A DNA stretch of 52,134 bases from Thermosediminibacter litoriperuensis (GTDB lineage Bacteria; Bacillota; Thermosediminibacteria; Thermosediminibacterales; Thermosediminibacteraceae), in contig NZ_VNHO01000017.1 of assembly GCF_008124715.1 (NCBI RefSeq), forward strand, positions 1-52,134. Reading direction: 5' to 3'. The stretch's first letter is position 1, and each line of letters begins with the position of its first letter. The position numbers and the translations under genes are program-made. Shown piece after piece: positions 44,646-52,134 of this stretch. The notes beneath the pieces were generated by a model, which was not told the origin of the DNA, did no database searches, and was given only the letters and a program-made list of their open reading frames with translations.

Positions 44646-45230
44646 CTATAATTTTTCTATTAATTTCTTGCTTTTATCGATAACGGAAGTTAATATATCT
44701 GCAACCTGGTTTTTATGAGCTTCTTCTTTTAAATAATCAAAATCAATCTTTTTAAAGTGCAATGCCATAATTTTTATCGCCCACTCTTCATCATCGGTGC
44801 TATGCCAAAATTTTGCCGCCAATAACCTGTCAATTATCAAATCTTCGATACCGATTATATAAGCTTCCATATTATCTACTTCGACTGTGATAACTTTTTC
44901 TGTTGATCCTGCAAGGTATTCATCGGGAACTTCAATAGCCAGATCGATCTCTTCATTGTACCAATGCCTTTCTCCTGTCCTTCTGGTAAATCCCAGCTTT
45001 TCAAATACTTCTTTTGCGTGCTCTCTCCCTCTTATTACTAGATCGATATCTTTTGTCGCATAACCTCCAAGAGTATAAAATTCTAGTGCCCTGCCACCAA
45101 CAAGGATAGGCTTGATATTTTTGGTTTTCAGGGCCTCAGTTATAATTGCCGTAATTTTTAATGCTTTTTTCAAACTGTTGTGTTCATCTGCAATAGACTT
45201 TAAGTGCTGCTTCAAAAGTTTTTCATCCAA
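44646..45230 (-). CDS. Nucleotidyltransferase-fold protein (AbiEii/DUF6036-like), probable toxin
   Basis: A 194-residue protein with a nucleotidyltransferase core: 'KPILVGGRALEFYTLGGYAT' gives the GG/GS helix and 'KDIDLVIRG' the paired catalytic Asp, with a third Asp/Glu in 'EEIDLAIEVP'. 'YIIGIEDLIIDRLLAAKFWH' is the helical part typical of AbiEii-like and DUF6036 proteins. Its start overlaps the preceding small gene by 19 bases, the layout of a toxin-antitoxin operon. Base composition is more AT-rich than in surrounding genes, suggesting transfer. Confidence 0.75.
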   Translation of the reverse strand: MDEKLLKQHLKSIADEHNSLKKALKITAIITEALKTKNIKPILVGGRALEFYTLGGYATKDIDLVIRGREHAKEVFEKLGFTRRTGERHWYNEEIDLAIEVPDEYLAGSTEKVITVEVDNMEAYIIGIEDLIIDRLLAAKFWHSTDDEEWAIKIMALHFKKIDFDYLKEEAHKNQVADILTSVIDKSKKLIEKL

Positions 45231-45457
45231 TCTAATCTGTACCTCCTCGGGGCGATTTCGCTAATGGCACCGGTCTCTAACGCCCTCTGCCATCTTTTAT
45301 AATCGAGTAGAAAAAGGACGAAGGTTTCCTCGGGATCGCGGGGTTTTCGCTTAACTTTTTTCCCGCGGGTCCGTTCGGATTCCATCAGGCTGTATATTTT
45401 AAAAGAATCTTTTTGTAATTGTTTTATATAGTCTTCGAAGATTATTTTTTCACTCAT
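45212..45457 (-). CDS. Small basic protein, putative antitoxin partner
   Basis: An 81-residue protein of no recognised family. It is highly charged, with 'SERTRGKKVKRKPRDPEETF' in the middle and an aromatic C-terminus ('YKRWQRALETGAISEIAPRR'). It precedes and overlaps the nucleotidyltransferase gene, so partnership is inferred from position. A TATAAT-like -10 (minus strand, 45483-45488) lies 25 bases upstream of the ATG, indicating its own promoter. Confidence 0.6.
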   Translation of the reverse strand: MSEKIIFEDYIKQLQKDSFKIYSLMESERTRGKKVKRKPRDPEETFVLFLLDYKRWQRALETGAISEIAPRRYRLDWMKNF

Positions 45458-45537
45458 AAACCATCCCTCTTCTCATAATCCTATTATAACAAAAATTTTC
45501 TTGAAACGAAGTTTAACCGGTGGTATTTTATTATTGA

Positions 45538-45996
45538 ATGTTTCATGAAAGGTTTGTGAGGCAAGTGTCGAATAAAGTTCTGCCTAAAAGCGGCCGTGAA
45601 GCGGGCCTCGCCCTTATTACGGTTGTATTTGCAGTCGCAGTGCTGCTCCTGCTGGGCGTTGCCATTCTGGACATGATGACCGCCGAACTCAAAAAAACCG
45701 CGTATTTCAGGGATAGCGCGATAGCATATTACCTGGCGGAAGCGGGAATCCAGAAAACCCTCGCCGCCTTGAAAAAAGACCCGGATCACAGGCCCAAAGG
45801 AGCCGGAGACCTGGGAGACGGGTCTTTTGAGGTATCGGTGGAAGAGGTAAACCCCGGCAGGCTGGAGATAACGTCACAGGGTGCGGCGGGCCGGGCAAGG
45901 GAAAAGCTTTCGGTGACCGTGGAAGTCTTAACCGGCGAAGAGGGGACGTATATAAAGGTAATTTCCTGGGGTCAGGAAGGCAAAGAGGACCTTTAA
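45538..45996 (+). CDS. PilX-like pseudopilin, alone
   Basis: A 152-residue protein with a type IV prepilin-like leader: 'SGREAGLALITVVFAVAVLL' has a Gly before a hydrophobic helix, as for prepilin peptidase cleavage after 'REAG', though the usual Glu at +5 is not present. 'FRDSAIAYYLAEAGIQKTLA' is the standard PilX/minor-pilin continuation of the helix. A beta-rich C-terminus follows. No other pilus genes are near. The start is unclear: ATG 45538 has no ribosome site, GTG 45556 or 45565 are alternatives. The end overlaps the convergent MFS gene by 4 bases. Confidence 0.75.
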   Translation: MFHERFVRQVSNKVLPKSGREAGLALITVVFAVAVLLLLGVAILDMMTAELKKTAYFRDSAIAYYLAEAGIQKTLAALKKDPDHRPKGAGDLGDGSFEVSVEEVNPGRLEITSQGAAGRAREKLSVTVEVLTGEEGTYIKVISWGQEGKEDL

Positions 45997-47192
45997 ACGG
46001 CGCCCGAATCCTCGCGGACAGGTTCCTTGACGAAGAATGAAAGCAGGTATGCGGCAAGAAAGAGGCACGCGCTTCCGAAAAACGAATAGGCCAGTCCAAA
46101 ACGATCGCCCATTATGCCGCCAAGGGTTGACCCGAATACGAGGCCGATGGACATTATTCCGTTGTAGACTCCGAAGGAACTCCCCTGCCTGCCCCTGCCG
46201 CCGACCTTCGCTATGAGCACGTTTCCCGAGATGGTCATGGCTGCGTTGAAAAACCCGAATATAAACCTCAAGATCAATAAAGACGCCACCGAACCGGCCA
46301 GCCCCTGCAGGGCGGTTAAAAGAGAGCTGCCTGCGAGAGACCAGCGGTAAAGGGATGTGAGAGGGATGCCCGTCATTTTTCCGATAAAGGGCGAAGCGAT
46401 GGCCGTCGAAATCCCTATAATAGAGAACACCATGCCGGTATAAAGCTCCGCATTCTCCGGGGCCATCTTTCTCATGACCAGGCTCAGCGTCGGAAGTATG
46501 GCCATAAGGGCGGCCTGAGTCAAAAGCCCGGTCATGAACACCAGGGTGAGCTGCCGGTTTTTGAAAGTCTTGATGATGCTGTCTTTGATCGAGTCCTCCG
46601 CTTTTTTTGAGCGGGGCGCTTCTTTTATCCTGGTGACGTAGGGCAGCACCCCGGCGATGGTAAGCAGAAACCCGGTGAAGGCAAGGCTGCCCCTCACTCC
46701 GAAGAGCTTTGCGGTCAGACCTCCGATCATCGGTCCCGTAATGGCCCCTACGGCGGATGCGGCGTTGACCATTCCCAGGTTATGGCTGAGCCTGTCCGGG
46801 CTGCTGGTGGAAGCCACCAGGGTTATCGCCGCCGGTATGTATCCCGACAGAGCGCCGTTCAAAGCTCTGAGCATCAGGAGCTGGATGTGGTTCTTGGATG
46901 CGGCCATTAGAAAATACACTACCCCCATACCGAGGCCAGCCCGGGCCATCATCGGCTTCTTGCCGTAACGGTCCGAGATAGCGCCCCATACGGGGGCCAT
47001 GATTCCGAAAGTCACCGCATGTATGGAAAATATGAGGCTCGACCAGAAGGATATGTTAGATTCCAGGCCCAATTCAATAAGGAGCGACGGGAGAAAGGGG
47101 GTAATAGATGAAAAGGCTATCTGGGCGATGAACACACCGATCGAAATTAGAAAAAGGTTGCGGTCATCGAGCGAAAATTGAAATAAATGCAT
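45993..47192 (-). CDS. MFS transporter, multidrug-resistance type
   Basis: A 399-residue twelve-helix major facilitator. Motif A between helices 2 and 3 reads 'GAISDRYGKKPMMARAG'; helix 5 has 'AVGAITGPMIGG', the motif C of drug:H+ antiporters. The central loop is charged ('APRSKKAEDSIKDSIIK'), and 'GVYNGIMSIGLVFGSTLGGI' repeats the pattern in the second half. Substrate unknown. It is convergent with the pseudopilin gene and divergent from the tRNA cluster. Confidence 0.92.
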   Translation of the reverse strand: MHLFQFSLDDRNLFLISIGVFIAQIAFSSITPFLPSLLIELGLESNISFWSSLIFSIHAVTFGIMAPVWGAISDRYGKKPMMARAGLGMGVVYFLMAASKNHIQLLMLRALNGALSGYIPAAITLVASTSSPDRLSHNLGMVNAASAVGAITGPMIGGLTAKLFGVRGSLAFTGFLLTIAGVLPYVTRIKEAPRSKKAEDSIKDSIIKTFKNRQLTLVFMTGLLTQAALMAILPTLSLVMRKMAPENAELYTGMVFSIIGISTAIASPFIGKMTGIPLTSLYRWSLAGSSLLTALQGLAGSVASLLILRFIFGFFNAAMTISGNVLIAKVGGRGRQGSSFGVYNGIMSIGLVFGSTLGGIMGDRFGLAYSFFGSACLFLAAYLLSFFVKEPVREDSGAV

Positions 47193-47354
47193 TTGAAATT
47201 CCTCCTGCCATATATTATACTATATTAGCCTGTGAGTTCAATAAAAATAATCAATTTCAGCGTAGATGTTTTGTACGACCGAATACACCGCAAAAGGCTT
47301 TCTCTACCATAAATAAGTCTTGCAACGGAATAGGTACATTGTGTCTCTTCCGGT

Positions 47355-47383
47355 TGACAATAGACCTTCAATATGCTATACTT
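47355..47383 (+). promoter_or_regulatory. Promoter of the tRNA cluster
   Basis: TTGACA at 47355-47360 and TATACT at 47378-47383 with a 17-base spacer, about 18 bases before the first tRNA. Confidence 0.9.
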
Positions 47384-47400
47384 TGAATTGCCATCGGACG

Positions 47401-47487
47401 GAGGGGTGTCCGAGTGGTTTAAGGAGCTGGTCTTGAAAACCAGTGCCCCAAAAGGGCCGGGGGTTCGAATCCCTCCCCCTCTGCCAG
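47401..47487 (+). tRNA. tRNA-Ser (anticodon TGA)
   Basis: Acceptor GGAGGGG pairs with CCCCTCT; anticodon stem-loop CTGGT-CTTGAAA-ACCAG gives TGA; long class II variable arm; TTCGAAT T-loop; CCA encoded at 47485-47487. Confidence 0.95.
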
Positions 47488-47497
47488 AATTCCCGGG

Positions 47498-47592
47498 GAG
47501 AGATGGCCGAGAAGGTCGAAGGCGGTCGCCTGCTAAGCGACTATACGGACCTAAAATCCGTATCGCGGGTTCGAATCCCGCTCTCTCCGCCA
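47498..47592 (+). tRNA. tRNA-Ser (anticodon GCT)
   Basis: Acceptor GGAGAGA / TCTCTCC; anticodon stem-loop GTCGC-CTGCTAA-GCGAC gives GCT, reading AGC/AGU; long variable arm; CCA encoded. Confidence 0.95.
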
Positions 47593-47597
47593 TACGT

Positions 47598-47674
<77 letters not shown>

Positions 47675-47688
47675 GAGACTTATCATAT

Positions 47689-47765
47689 GCGCCCGTAGCT
47701 CAGGAGGAAAGAGCAGCGGTTTCCTAAACCGCGTGCCGGGGGTTCGAGTCCTCCCGGGCGCACCA
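47689..47765 (+). tRNA. tRNA-Arg (anticodon CCT)
   Basis: Acceptor GCGCCCG / CGGGCGC; anticodon stem-loop GCGGT-TTCCTAA-ACCGC gives CCT, reading AGG; CCA encoded. Confidence 0.95.
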
Positions 47766-47789
47766 TTCTTTTTAAAAGGGATTAAAATA

Positions 47790-48248
47790 ATGCAGGAAAA
47801 AGACCACGAATACTTCATGCGCGAAGCCCTGAAGGAAGCACGGAAGGCCTTTGAGGAAGACGAAGTGCCCATCGGGGCGGTAATCGCGTACGATGGCCGC
47901 ATAATTGCCCGGGCCCATAACCTCAGAGAGGGAAGCCGGGACGCCACCGCTCACGCGGAGGTACTGGCGATAAGGGCCGCGTGCGATGCCATGGGCACCT
48001 GGAGGCTCACGGGATGCAGCCTTTACGTTACGCTGGAGCCGTGCCCCATGTGCGCCGGGGCCATTATCCTGGCCAGGCTCGATAGGGTGGTGTTCGGCGC
48101 GCAGGACCCGAAAGCCGGGGCTGCGGGCAGTGTGGTGGACCTTTTCAGCGTCGAAAGATTCAACCACCACCCGGAAGTAGTTTCCGGTGTGCTGGCCGAA
48201 GAATGCGGCATTTTGCTGAAGGAGTTTTTCAGGCAAAAAAGATCATAA
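47790..48248 (+). CDS. tadA: tRNA-specific adenosine deaminase
   Basis: Deaminates A34 of tRNA-Arg(ACG) to inosine so that one tRNA reads CGU, CGC and CGA. The 152-residue zinc enzyme has the catalytic 'TAHAEVLAIRAACDAMGTWR' (HAE) and the metal site 'TLEPCPMCAGAIILARLDRV' (PCxxC). Start ATG at 47790 behind AAAAGGG; the frame is open far upstream through the tRNA genes, but that part is not coding. It lies between tRNA genes and may be read from the tRNA promoter. Confidence 0.96.
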   Translation: MQEKDHEYFMREALKEARKAFEEDEVPIGAVIAYDGRIIARAHNLREGSRDATAHAEVLAIRAACDAMGTWRLTGCSLYVTLEPCPMCAGAIILARLDRVVFGAQDPKAGAAGSVVDLFSVERFNHHPEVVSGVLAEECGILLKEFFRQKRS

Positions 48249-48254
48249 CTTGGT

Positions 48255-48345
48255 GGAGAGATGGCCGAGAGGTCGAAGGCGCTCGCCTCGAAAGCGAGTA
48301 GGCGGTAATCCCGCCTCGTGAGTTCGAATCTCACTCTCTCCGCCA
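48255..48345 (+). tRNA. tRNA-Ser (anticodon CGA)
   Basis: Acceptor GGAGAGA / TCTCTCC; anticodon stem-loop CTCGC-CTCGAAA-GCGAG gives CGA; long variable arm; CCA encoded. Confidence 0.95.
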
Positions 48346-48357
48346 GAAAAAAAGCGT

Positions 48358-48452
48358 GGAGAGATGGCTGAGTGGTCGAAGGCGCTCGACTGGAAATCGA
48401 GTAGACGGGGAAAATCCTCGTCTCGCGGGTTCGAATCCCGCTCTCTCCGCCA
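48358..48452 (+). tRNA. tRNA-Ser (anticodon GGA)
   Basis: Acceptor GGAGAGA / TCTCTCC; anticodon stem-loop CTCGA-CTGGAAA-TCGAG gives GGA; long variable arm; CCA encoded. With TGA, GCT and CGA this completes the four serine isoacceptors. Confidence 0.95.
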
Positions 48453-48475
48453 TTTTTATATCTGCAGAAAAATTT

Positions 48476-48745
48476 GGCCGTGCTAGACGGGGAGGTAGCG
48501 GTGCCCTGTACCCACAAACCGCTGTAGTGGGGTCGAATTCCCTCCCGAGGTTTTCTCCCTGTGGGGTCCGGCCATGACAAGTGGCGAGGAGGGCCGGGTC
48601 CCGCGCAATGGAAACTTCTGAACCCCGCCAGGTCCGGGAGGAAGCAACGGTAAGGAAGCCCTTCCATGTGCCGCGGGGCAGCCTGGTCGGAGCTAACTAT
48701 CATGGTAACGCCCGGAGGGAAAAATCGACGGAGGGTGCACGGCCA
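48476..48745 (+). ncRNA. ffs: Signal recognition particle RNA, large (Bacillus/Clostridium) type
   Basis: About 270 bases closed by GGCCGTGC (48476-48483) / GCACGGCC (48738-48745). The 5' part (GTGCTAGACGGGGAGGTAGC) is the conserved start of Gram-positive scRNA with the Alu domain. The helix 8 core AGGTCCGGGAGGAAGCA near 48630-48646 is the Ffh-binding signature. Position between tRNA-Ser and dnaX matches Bacillus relatives. Confidence 0.95.
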
Positions 48746-48755
48746 AAATTTTCAG

Positions 48756-48782
48756 CCGCCGGAACTTTCCGGCGGCCTTTAA
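48756..48782 (+). terminator. Terminator of the SRP RNA
   Basis: GCCGCCGGA (48756-48764) pairs with TCCGGCGGC (48769-48777), followed by a short CTTT run. Confidence 0.75.
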
Positions 48783-48812
48783 AATATATAAGGAAATCGT
48801 GGGGGAGATCCC

Positions 48813-50528
48813 ATGGCGTACGTGGCCCTATACAGGAGGTACAGGCCCAGGGATTTCGATGAGATCGTGGGTCAGGAAGCCATTGTAAGGACTTTAAAAA
48901 ACCAGATCAGAACCGGAAGGATTGGTCACGCTTATCTTTTTTGCGGCATGAGGGGCACCGGCAAGACCAGCACCGCGAGGGTTTTCGCAAAAGCCCTGAA
49001 CTGCGAACAGGGCCCCACCGACACCCCCTGCAACCGGTGCAGCAACTGCCAGGCCATCAACGAAGGCGGCATGATAGACGTTATCGAGATGGATGCGGCT
49101 TCAAACCGGGGCATAGACGACATACGCACTCTCAGGGAAAGGGTGAATTTCCCTCCCTCCGAAGGGCGGTACAGGGTATACATAATCGACGAGGTGCACA
49201 TGCTCACCACCGAAGCCTTCAACGCCCTTCTGAAAACCCTGGAGGAGCCGCCGGAGCACGTGGTTTTTATTCTCGCCACCACCGAACCCAACAAGCTCCC
49301 CTCCACCATCCTTTCCCGCTGCATGAGGTTTGATTTCAGGAGGGTCCAGACCCGAGAACTGGTGGCCCACCTGAAGAGAATTTCGGCGGAAAACGGCGTC
49401 GAGGCTGAAGAAAAAGCTCTCGCCCTGATAGCCAGGAGTTCCCAGGGGTCCATGCGGGACGCTTTGAGCCTGCTGGACAAAGCCCTGGCTTTCGGCGGCG
49501 ATAAGCTTACCTACCGGGATGCCCTTTCGCTCTTCGGAGCGGTGGGCGACGACCTGCTCTTCGAGGTTTCGCGGGCGGTCAGGCAGAGGGCTCCCGGCAG
49601 GATTCTCGACATCATCGAGGAAGTTATGGGTCTGGGGAAGGACCTTTTGCGCTTCACCGACGACCTGATGGGGTTTTACAGAAATTTGCTCATGGTGTCC
49701 ATTGGTGCCGGCAGGAACTTGGTGGATGTGACCGACGAGGAGTACAGGGAGCTTGAGGCCCTCGCAAAAAGCTATTCCCGCGAAGAAATTCTTCACATAC
49801 TGGACCTTTTAAAAGCGGCCTCCAACGACGTCCGGTGGGCGTCCCAGCCCCGCACCGCGCTGGAAGCCGCAATGGTAAAGCTGGCTATGCCGGAGCTCTG
49901 GACCGGCGAAACGGGGACATCAGGCAGGATAAAGGCCCTGGAGGAAAGGGTTGAAGAGCTGGAAAAAAGGCTGGAGGGGCTTTCCCGCAGACCCGCCGCC
50001 TGTGAAGCTCAAGACCCTGACGCCGGTGGTGCGTCCGGCGGCTCCGAGACCGGAAGTCCTGCACCCGGAGGTGCGCCAATCAGGTCCGAAAAATCTCTCG
50101 GAGTGATGTCCGAAACGGTTGCCGCCCCGCCCCCGGAAGGCGGGGAGGTCCGGCGCGAAGGCCCCGGGAAAGAACTGCTGGAATTGAAGGAGAAATGGCC
50201 CCGGGTCCTGGAGGAACTGGCAAGGAAGGGGAAGATGGCCCTGGTTAACGTCATGGAGGCCTGCCGGATCGAGCCCGTGGAACTTCAAAAGGGCAACTTG
50301 TTCCTTTCCTTCGAGGGATTCGACGGCCAGAAAGCTTTAGTAGAAAAGCAAAAGAATATAATAGAAGAAGCGATAAAAAATATAACGGGCATGCAGATTG
50401 CCGTAAAGGGGTTTAAAAAGGTGGAGGCGGCTGCGAGCCGGGATTCCCAAGACGTCTCCGATGAGGAGTTCATCAGGAGCGCTGTCGAGTTATTCGGTGA
50501 GGACATCGTTGAACTGGAAGATAATTAA
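48813..50528 (+). CDS. dnaX: DNA polymerase III gamma/tau subunit
   Basis: Clamp-loader ATPase and organiser of the replisome. The 571-residue protein has Walker A 'GMRGTGKTSTARVFAKALNC', the four-Cys zinc module in 'CNRCSNCQAI' with a preceding Cys, Walker B 'YIIDEVHMLT', sensor 1 'FILATTEPNKLPSTILSRC', and a C-terminal tau-like part from about 380 with a low-complexity linker ('PDAGGASGGSETGSPAPGG') and a final domain that contacts polymerase. No slippery A-run for programmed gamma production was noticed. ATG at 48813 behind GGGGAG. Confidence 0.97.
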   Translation: MAYVALYRRYRPRDFDEIVGQEAIVRTLKNQIRTGRIGHAYLFCGMRGTGKTSTARVFAKALNCEQGPTDTPCNRCSNCQAINEGGMIDVIEMDAASNRGIDDIRTLRERVNFPPSEGRYRVYIIDEVHMLTTEAFNALLKTLEEPPEHVVFILATTEPNKLPSTILSRCMRFDFRRVQTRELVAHLKRISAENGVEAEEKALALIARSSQGSMRDALSLLDKALAFGGDKLTYRDALSLFGAVGDDLLFEVSRAVRQRAPGRILDIIEEVMGLGKDLLRFTDDLMGFYRNLLMVSIGAGRNLVDVTDEEYRELEALAKSYSREEILHILDLLKAASNDVRWASQPRTALEAAMVKLAMPELWTGETGTSGRIKALEERVEELEKRLEGLSRRPAACEAQDPDAGGASGGSETGSPAPGGAPIRSEKSLGVMSETVAAPPPEGGEVRREGPGKELLELKEKWPRVLEELARKGKMALVNVMEACRIEPVELQKGNLFLSFEGFDGQKALVEKQKNIIEEAIKNITGMQIAVKGFKKVEAAASRDSQDVSDEEFIRSAVELFGEDIVELEDN

Positions 50529-50549
50529 TTGGATTGGAGGTCGGTTTTC

Positions 50550-50879
50550 ATGAAAAACTTCGGCGGCATGGGCAATATGAACAAGCTCATGAAGCAGGTG
50601 CAGAAAATGCAGGAAGACATGGTGAAGCTTCAGGAGGAACTGAAGCAGAAGACCGTGGAAGCCACCGCGGGCGGCGGTGTGGTAAAAGCGGTAGCCAACG
50701 GCAAGAAGGAGCTTATGGAAATTAAGATCCAGCCGGAGGCCGTTGACCCCGACGACGTGGAAATGCTGGAAGACCTCATTCTTGCTGCCGTCAACGAAGC
50801 ACTGCAAAAGGCCGAGGAGATGGTGACCGAGGAAATGAGCAAGATCACCGGCGGATTGAACATACCGGGGCTGTTTTAA
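50550..50879 (+). CDS. YbaB/EbfC nucleoid-associated protein
   Basis: A 109-residue DNA-binding dimer: '[20 protein letters not shown]' is the N-terminal coiled coil and '[20 protein letters not shown]' the conserved core, ending '[11 protein letters not shown]'. Such proteins lie between dnaX and recR in most bacteria. ATG at 50550 with TTGGAGG at 50534-50540; a TTG at 50529 would include the ribosome site. Confidence 0.96.
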   Translation: MKNFGGMGNMNKLMKQVQKMQEDMVKLQEELKQKTVEATAGGGVVKAVANGKKELMEIKIQPEAVDPDDVEMLEDLILAAVNEALQKAEEMVTEEMSKITGGLNIPGLF

Positions 50880-50891
50880 GGAAGGATTGAG

Positions 50892-51488
50892 ATGGGGTAT
50901 TACGCGGAACCGATCGCACGGCTCATCGAAGAATTGTCCCGCCTCCCCGGCATAGGCCCCAAGACAGCCCAGCGACTGGCCTTTCACATCCTGAAAATGC
51001 CTGCGGACAGGGCGGTAAGACTTGTTCAGGCTATAGCCGGCGCCCGGGAATCCATCGTATACTGTTCCGTATGCGGCAACTTCACCGACGTGGACCCGTG
51101 CAGCATATGCAGCGCGTCCCACCGGGACAGGAGCACCATTATGGTGGTGGAGGAACCCAAGGATGTGGTCGCCATAGAGAAGACCAGGGATTATAAGGGG
51201 CTCTATCACGTGCTGCACGGGGTGATTTCGCCGCTGGAGGGCATAGGCCCCGATGATATCAGGATAAAGGAACTGCTGTCGCGGGTGTCTTCCGGCGTGA
51301 AGGAAGTCGTCATCGCCACAAACCCCGACGTGGAGGGCGAAGCCACGGCCCTTTACATCGCCAGGCTCCTCAAACCCCTGGGATTGAAGGTGACGCGCAT
51401 AGCCTACGGTATCCCGATGGGGGGAGACCTGGACTACGCCGACGAGATAACCCTGGCCAAAGCGCTGGAAGGCCGCAGGGAACTGTAG
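50892..51488 (+). CDS. recR: Recombination mediator RecR
   Basis: With RecO/RecF loads RecA at gaps. The 198-residue protein has the helix-hairpin-helix '[20 protein letters not shown]', the zinc finger '[16 protein letters not shown]' and a Toprim domain ('[20 protein letters not shown]', '[20 protein letters not shown]'). Intact and of normal length. Thirteen bases after ybaB; last gene of the dnaX operon. Confidence 0.97.
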   Translation: MGYYAEPIARLIEELSRLPGIGPKTAQRLAFHILKMPADRAVRLVQAIAGARESIVYCSVCGNFTDVDPCSICSASHRDRSTIMVVEEPKDVVAIEKTRDYKGLYHVLHGVISPLEGIGPDDIRIKELLSRVSSGVKEVVIATNPDVEGEATALYIARLLKPLGLKVTRIAYGIPMGGDLDYADEITLAKALEGRREL

Positions 51489-51512
51489 GCAAATTTTGCA
51501 AGTTGTTTCAGG

Positions 51513-51562
51513 AAACATGGTTTATTAGGGCAAAGGAATGTCCTGTAGGCCATGTTTTTTAT
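51513..51562 (+). terminator. Terminator of the dnaX-ybaB-recR operon
   Basis: AAACATGG (51513-51520) pairs with CCATGTTT (51550-51557), with AGGG...TCCT inside the loop as a possible extra stem, followed by TTTATTTT. Confidence 0.75.
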
Positions 51563-51782
51563 TTTCCAAAAGGACTTTTTTTCTTTTTCAACTGCCAGTT
51601 ATGGAATTTTAAGGGAAAAAGGATGAAGGGAATAAGGGTAAGGGTATAAATGGAAATAATAGAATAGAATACACTAACGATTTTTAAAGGGTTTGAGGGG
51701 TATTTGTGAAAGGAGTTTATTTGAAAGATGAGGGGAGTTTATTTTGATTACACATAGTTAGGATTAAGGAAAAAGGGGAAAG
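51563..51782. other. AT-rich gap before the insertion sequence
   Basis: No gene or clear structure was found in this purine-rich stretch; it ends where the IS21-like terminal sequence begins. Confidence 0.4.
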
Positions 51783-52134
51783 TGTCACCGCCGGTGTATA
51801 ATTGACCCAGGAGCAACGAAAAGGAATTGACCCACCCCCTGGCGAAATATCCCTCTGATACCAGCCAAAAGATCGGAGGGAAATAAGTGCTGGGGAGTGG
51901 ATCTATTATCATGTTACACGAATTAAGAGCAATGGGCAAGAGCATCCGTGCAATTGCACGAGAAACAGGCCGTTCAAGGAATACGGTAAGAAAATACTTA
52001 AGGGCAGAGGGCATTCCCGAAAGGAAGCCGCATCCCAAAAGAGGATCAAAGCTCGATCCATACAAAGACACCATTCAAGAGCTCATAAATCTTGGTATAT
52101 TCAATTGCGAAGTCATCTACGAAAGAATCAAAGA
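51783..52134 (+). mobile_element. Left end of an IS21-family element
   Basis: The probable terminus TGTCACC begins at 51783. A 10-base repeat AATTGACCCA occurs at 51800-51809 and 51825-51834, 25 bp apart, as in the multiple transposase-binding repeats at IS21 ends. The istA gene begins about 100 bases in. The right end is beyond the window. Confidence 0.7.
51887..52134 (+). CDS. IS21-family transposase IstA, N-terminal part
   Basis: Open to the right edge, about 82 codons. GTG at 51887 is six bases from CGGAGGG; an in-frame ATG follows at 51911. The helix-turn-helix 'MGKSIRAIARETGRSRNTVR' followed by 'KYLRAEGIPERKPHPKRGSK' and 'LDPYKDTIQELI' is the standard N-terminus of IstA. Catalytic DDE residues lie outside the window. 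Confidence 0.88.
   Translation, partial: MLGSGSIIMLHELRAMGKSIRAIARETGRSRNTVRKYLRAEGIPERKPHPKRGSKLDPYKDTIQELINLGIFNCEVIYERIK

Overview
The window reads as chromosome of a low-redundancy, moderately GC-rich Firmicute, most likely a thermophilic anaerobic member of the Clostridia (Thermosediminibacter/Thermoanaerobacter relatives). This is inferred from protein style, the pyr attenuator, the tadA-ffs-dnaX-ybaB-recR order, many TTG/GTG starts behind strong AGGAGG sites, an SLH-domain surface protein and a class 1B dihydroorotate dehydrogenase; no rRNA is present to settle it. Both ends lie in insertion sequences: the tail of an IS1182-like transposase on the left and the head of an IS21-like element on the right.

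Layout. 1-2700: IS remnant, a GntR/RCK_C regulator resembling the c-di-AMP sensor BusR, a debris field with fragments of a LevR-type regulator and an FmdE-like zinc ribbon, and a HicAB toxin-antitoxin pair. 2700-12790: an eight-gene pyrimidine operon, pyrB-pyrC-carA-carB-pyrK-pyrD-pyrF-pyrE, behind a strong promoter, a PyrR-type attenuator and a second terminator-like hairpin; carB carries an in-frame TAA. 12790-19300: a small holin-like protein, argS, a 230-bp GC-rich imperfect palindrome, a PAS/sigma-54 activator, a metallo-beta-lactamase-fold protein and pyrG. 19300-24150: a toxin-antitoxin pair with a frameshifted toxin, then a Lon-like protease, sppA and a Yip1 membrane protein. 24150-28500: a long structured leader, a very acidic SLH surface protein, a truncated SLH gene and a decayed UPF0175/PIN toxin-antitoxin pair. 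28500-42400: three export systems: a MacB-like ABC operon on the minus strand, an RND-adaptor-TolC-like operon with its own TetR regulator and a perfect palindromic operator, and a second MacB-like ABC operon. 42400-47200: a nucleotidyltransferase fragment, a PlsY-like/NodB deacetylase fusion, a GNAT acetyltransferase, a nucleotidyltransferase toxin pair, a lone pseudopilin and an MFS transporter. 47200-51560: tRNA genes for four serine and two arginine isoacceptors, tadA, the SRP RNA, dnaX, ybaB and recR.

How it fits together. Pyrimidine synthesis runs from carbamoyl phosphate to OMP/UMP in one operon and to CTP through pyrG. The tadA gene sits beside tRNA-Arg(ACG), the tRNA it edits. Five toxin-antitoxin-like loci or their remains lie at breaks between conserved clusters, suggesting that these junctions accept insertions. 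The points that most deserve checking are the interrupted carB, the PlsY-NodB fusion, the palindromic element at 14977-15208, the S-layer leader RNA and the tandem-module efflux adaptors.
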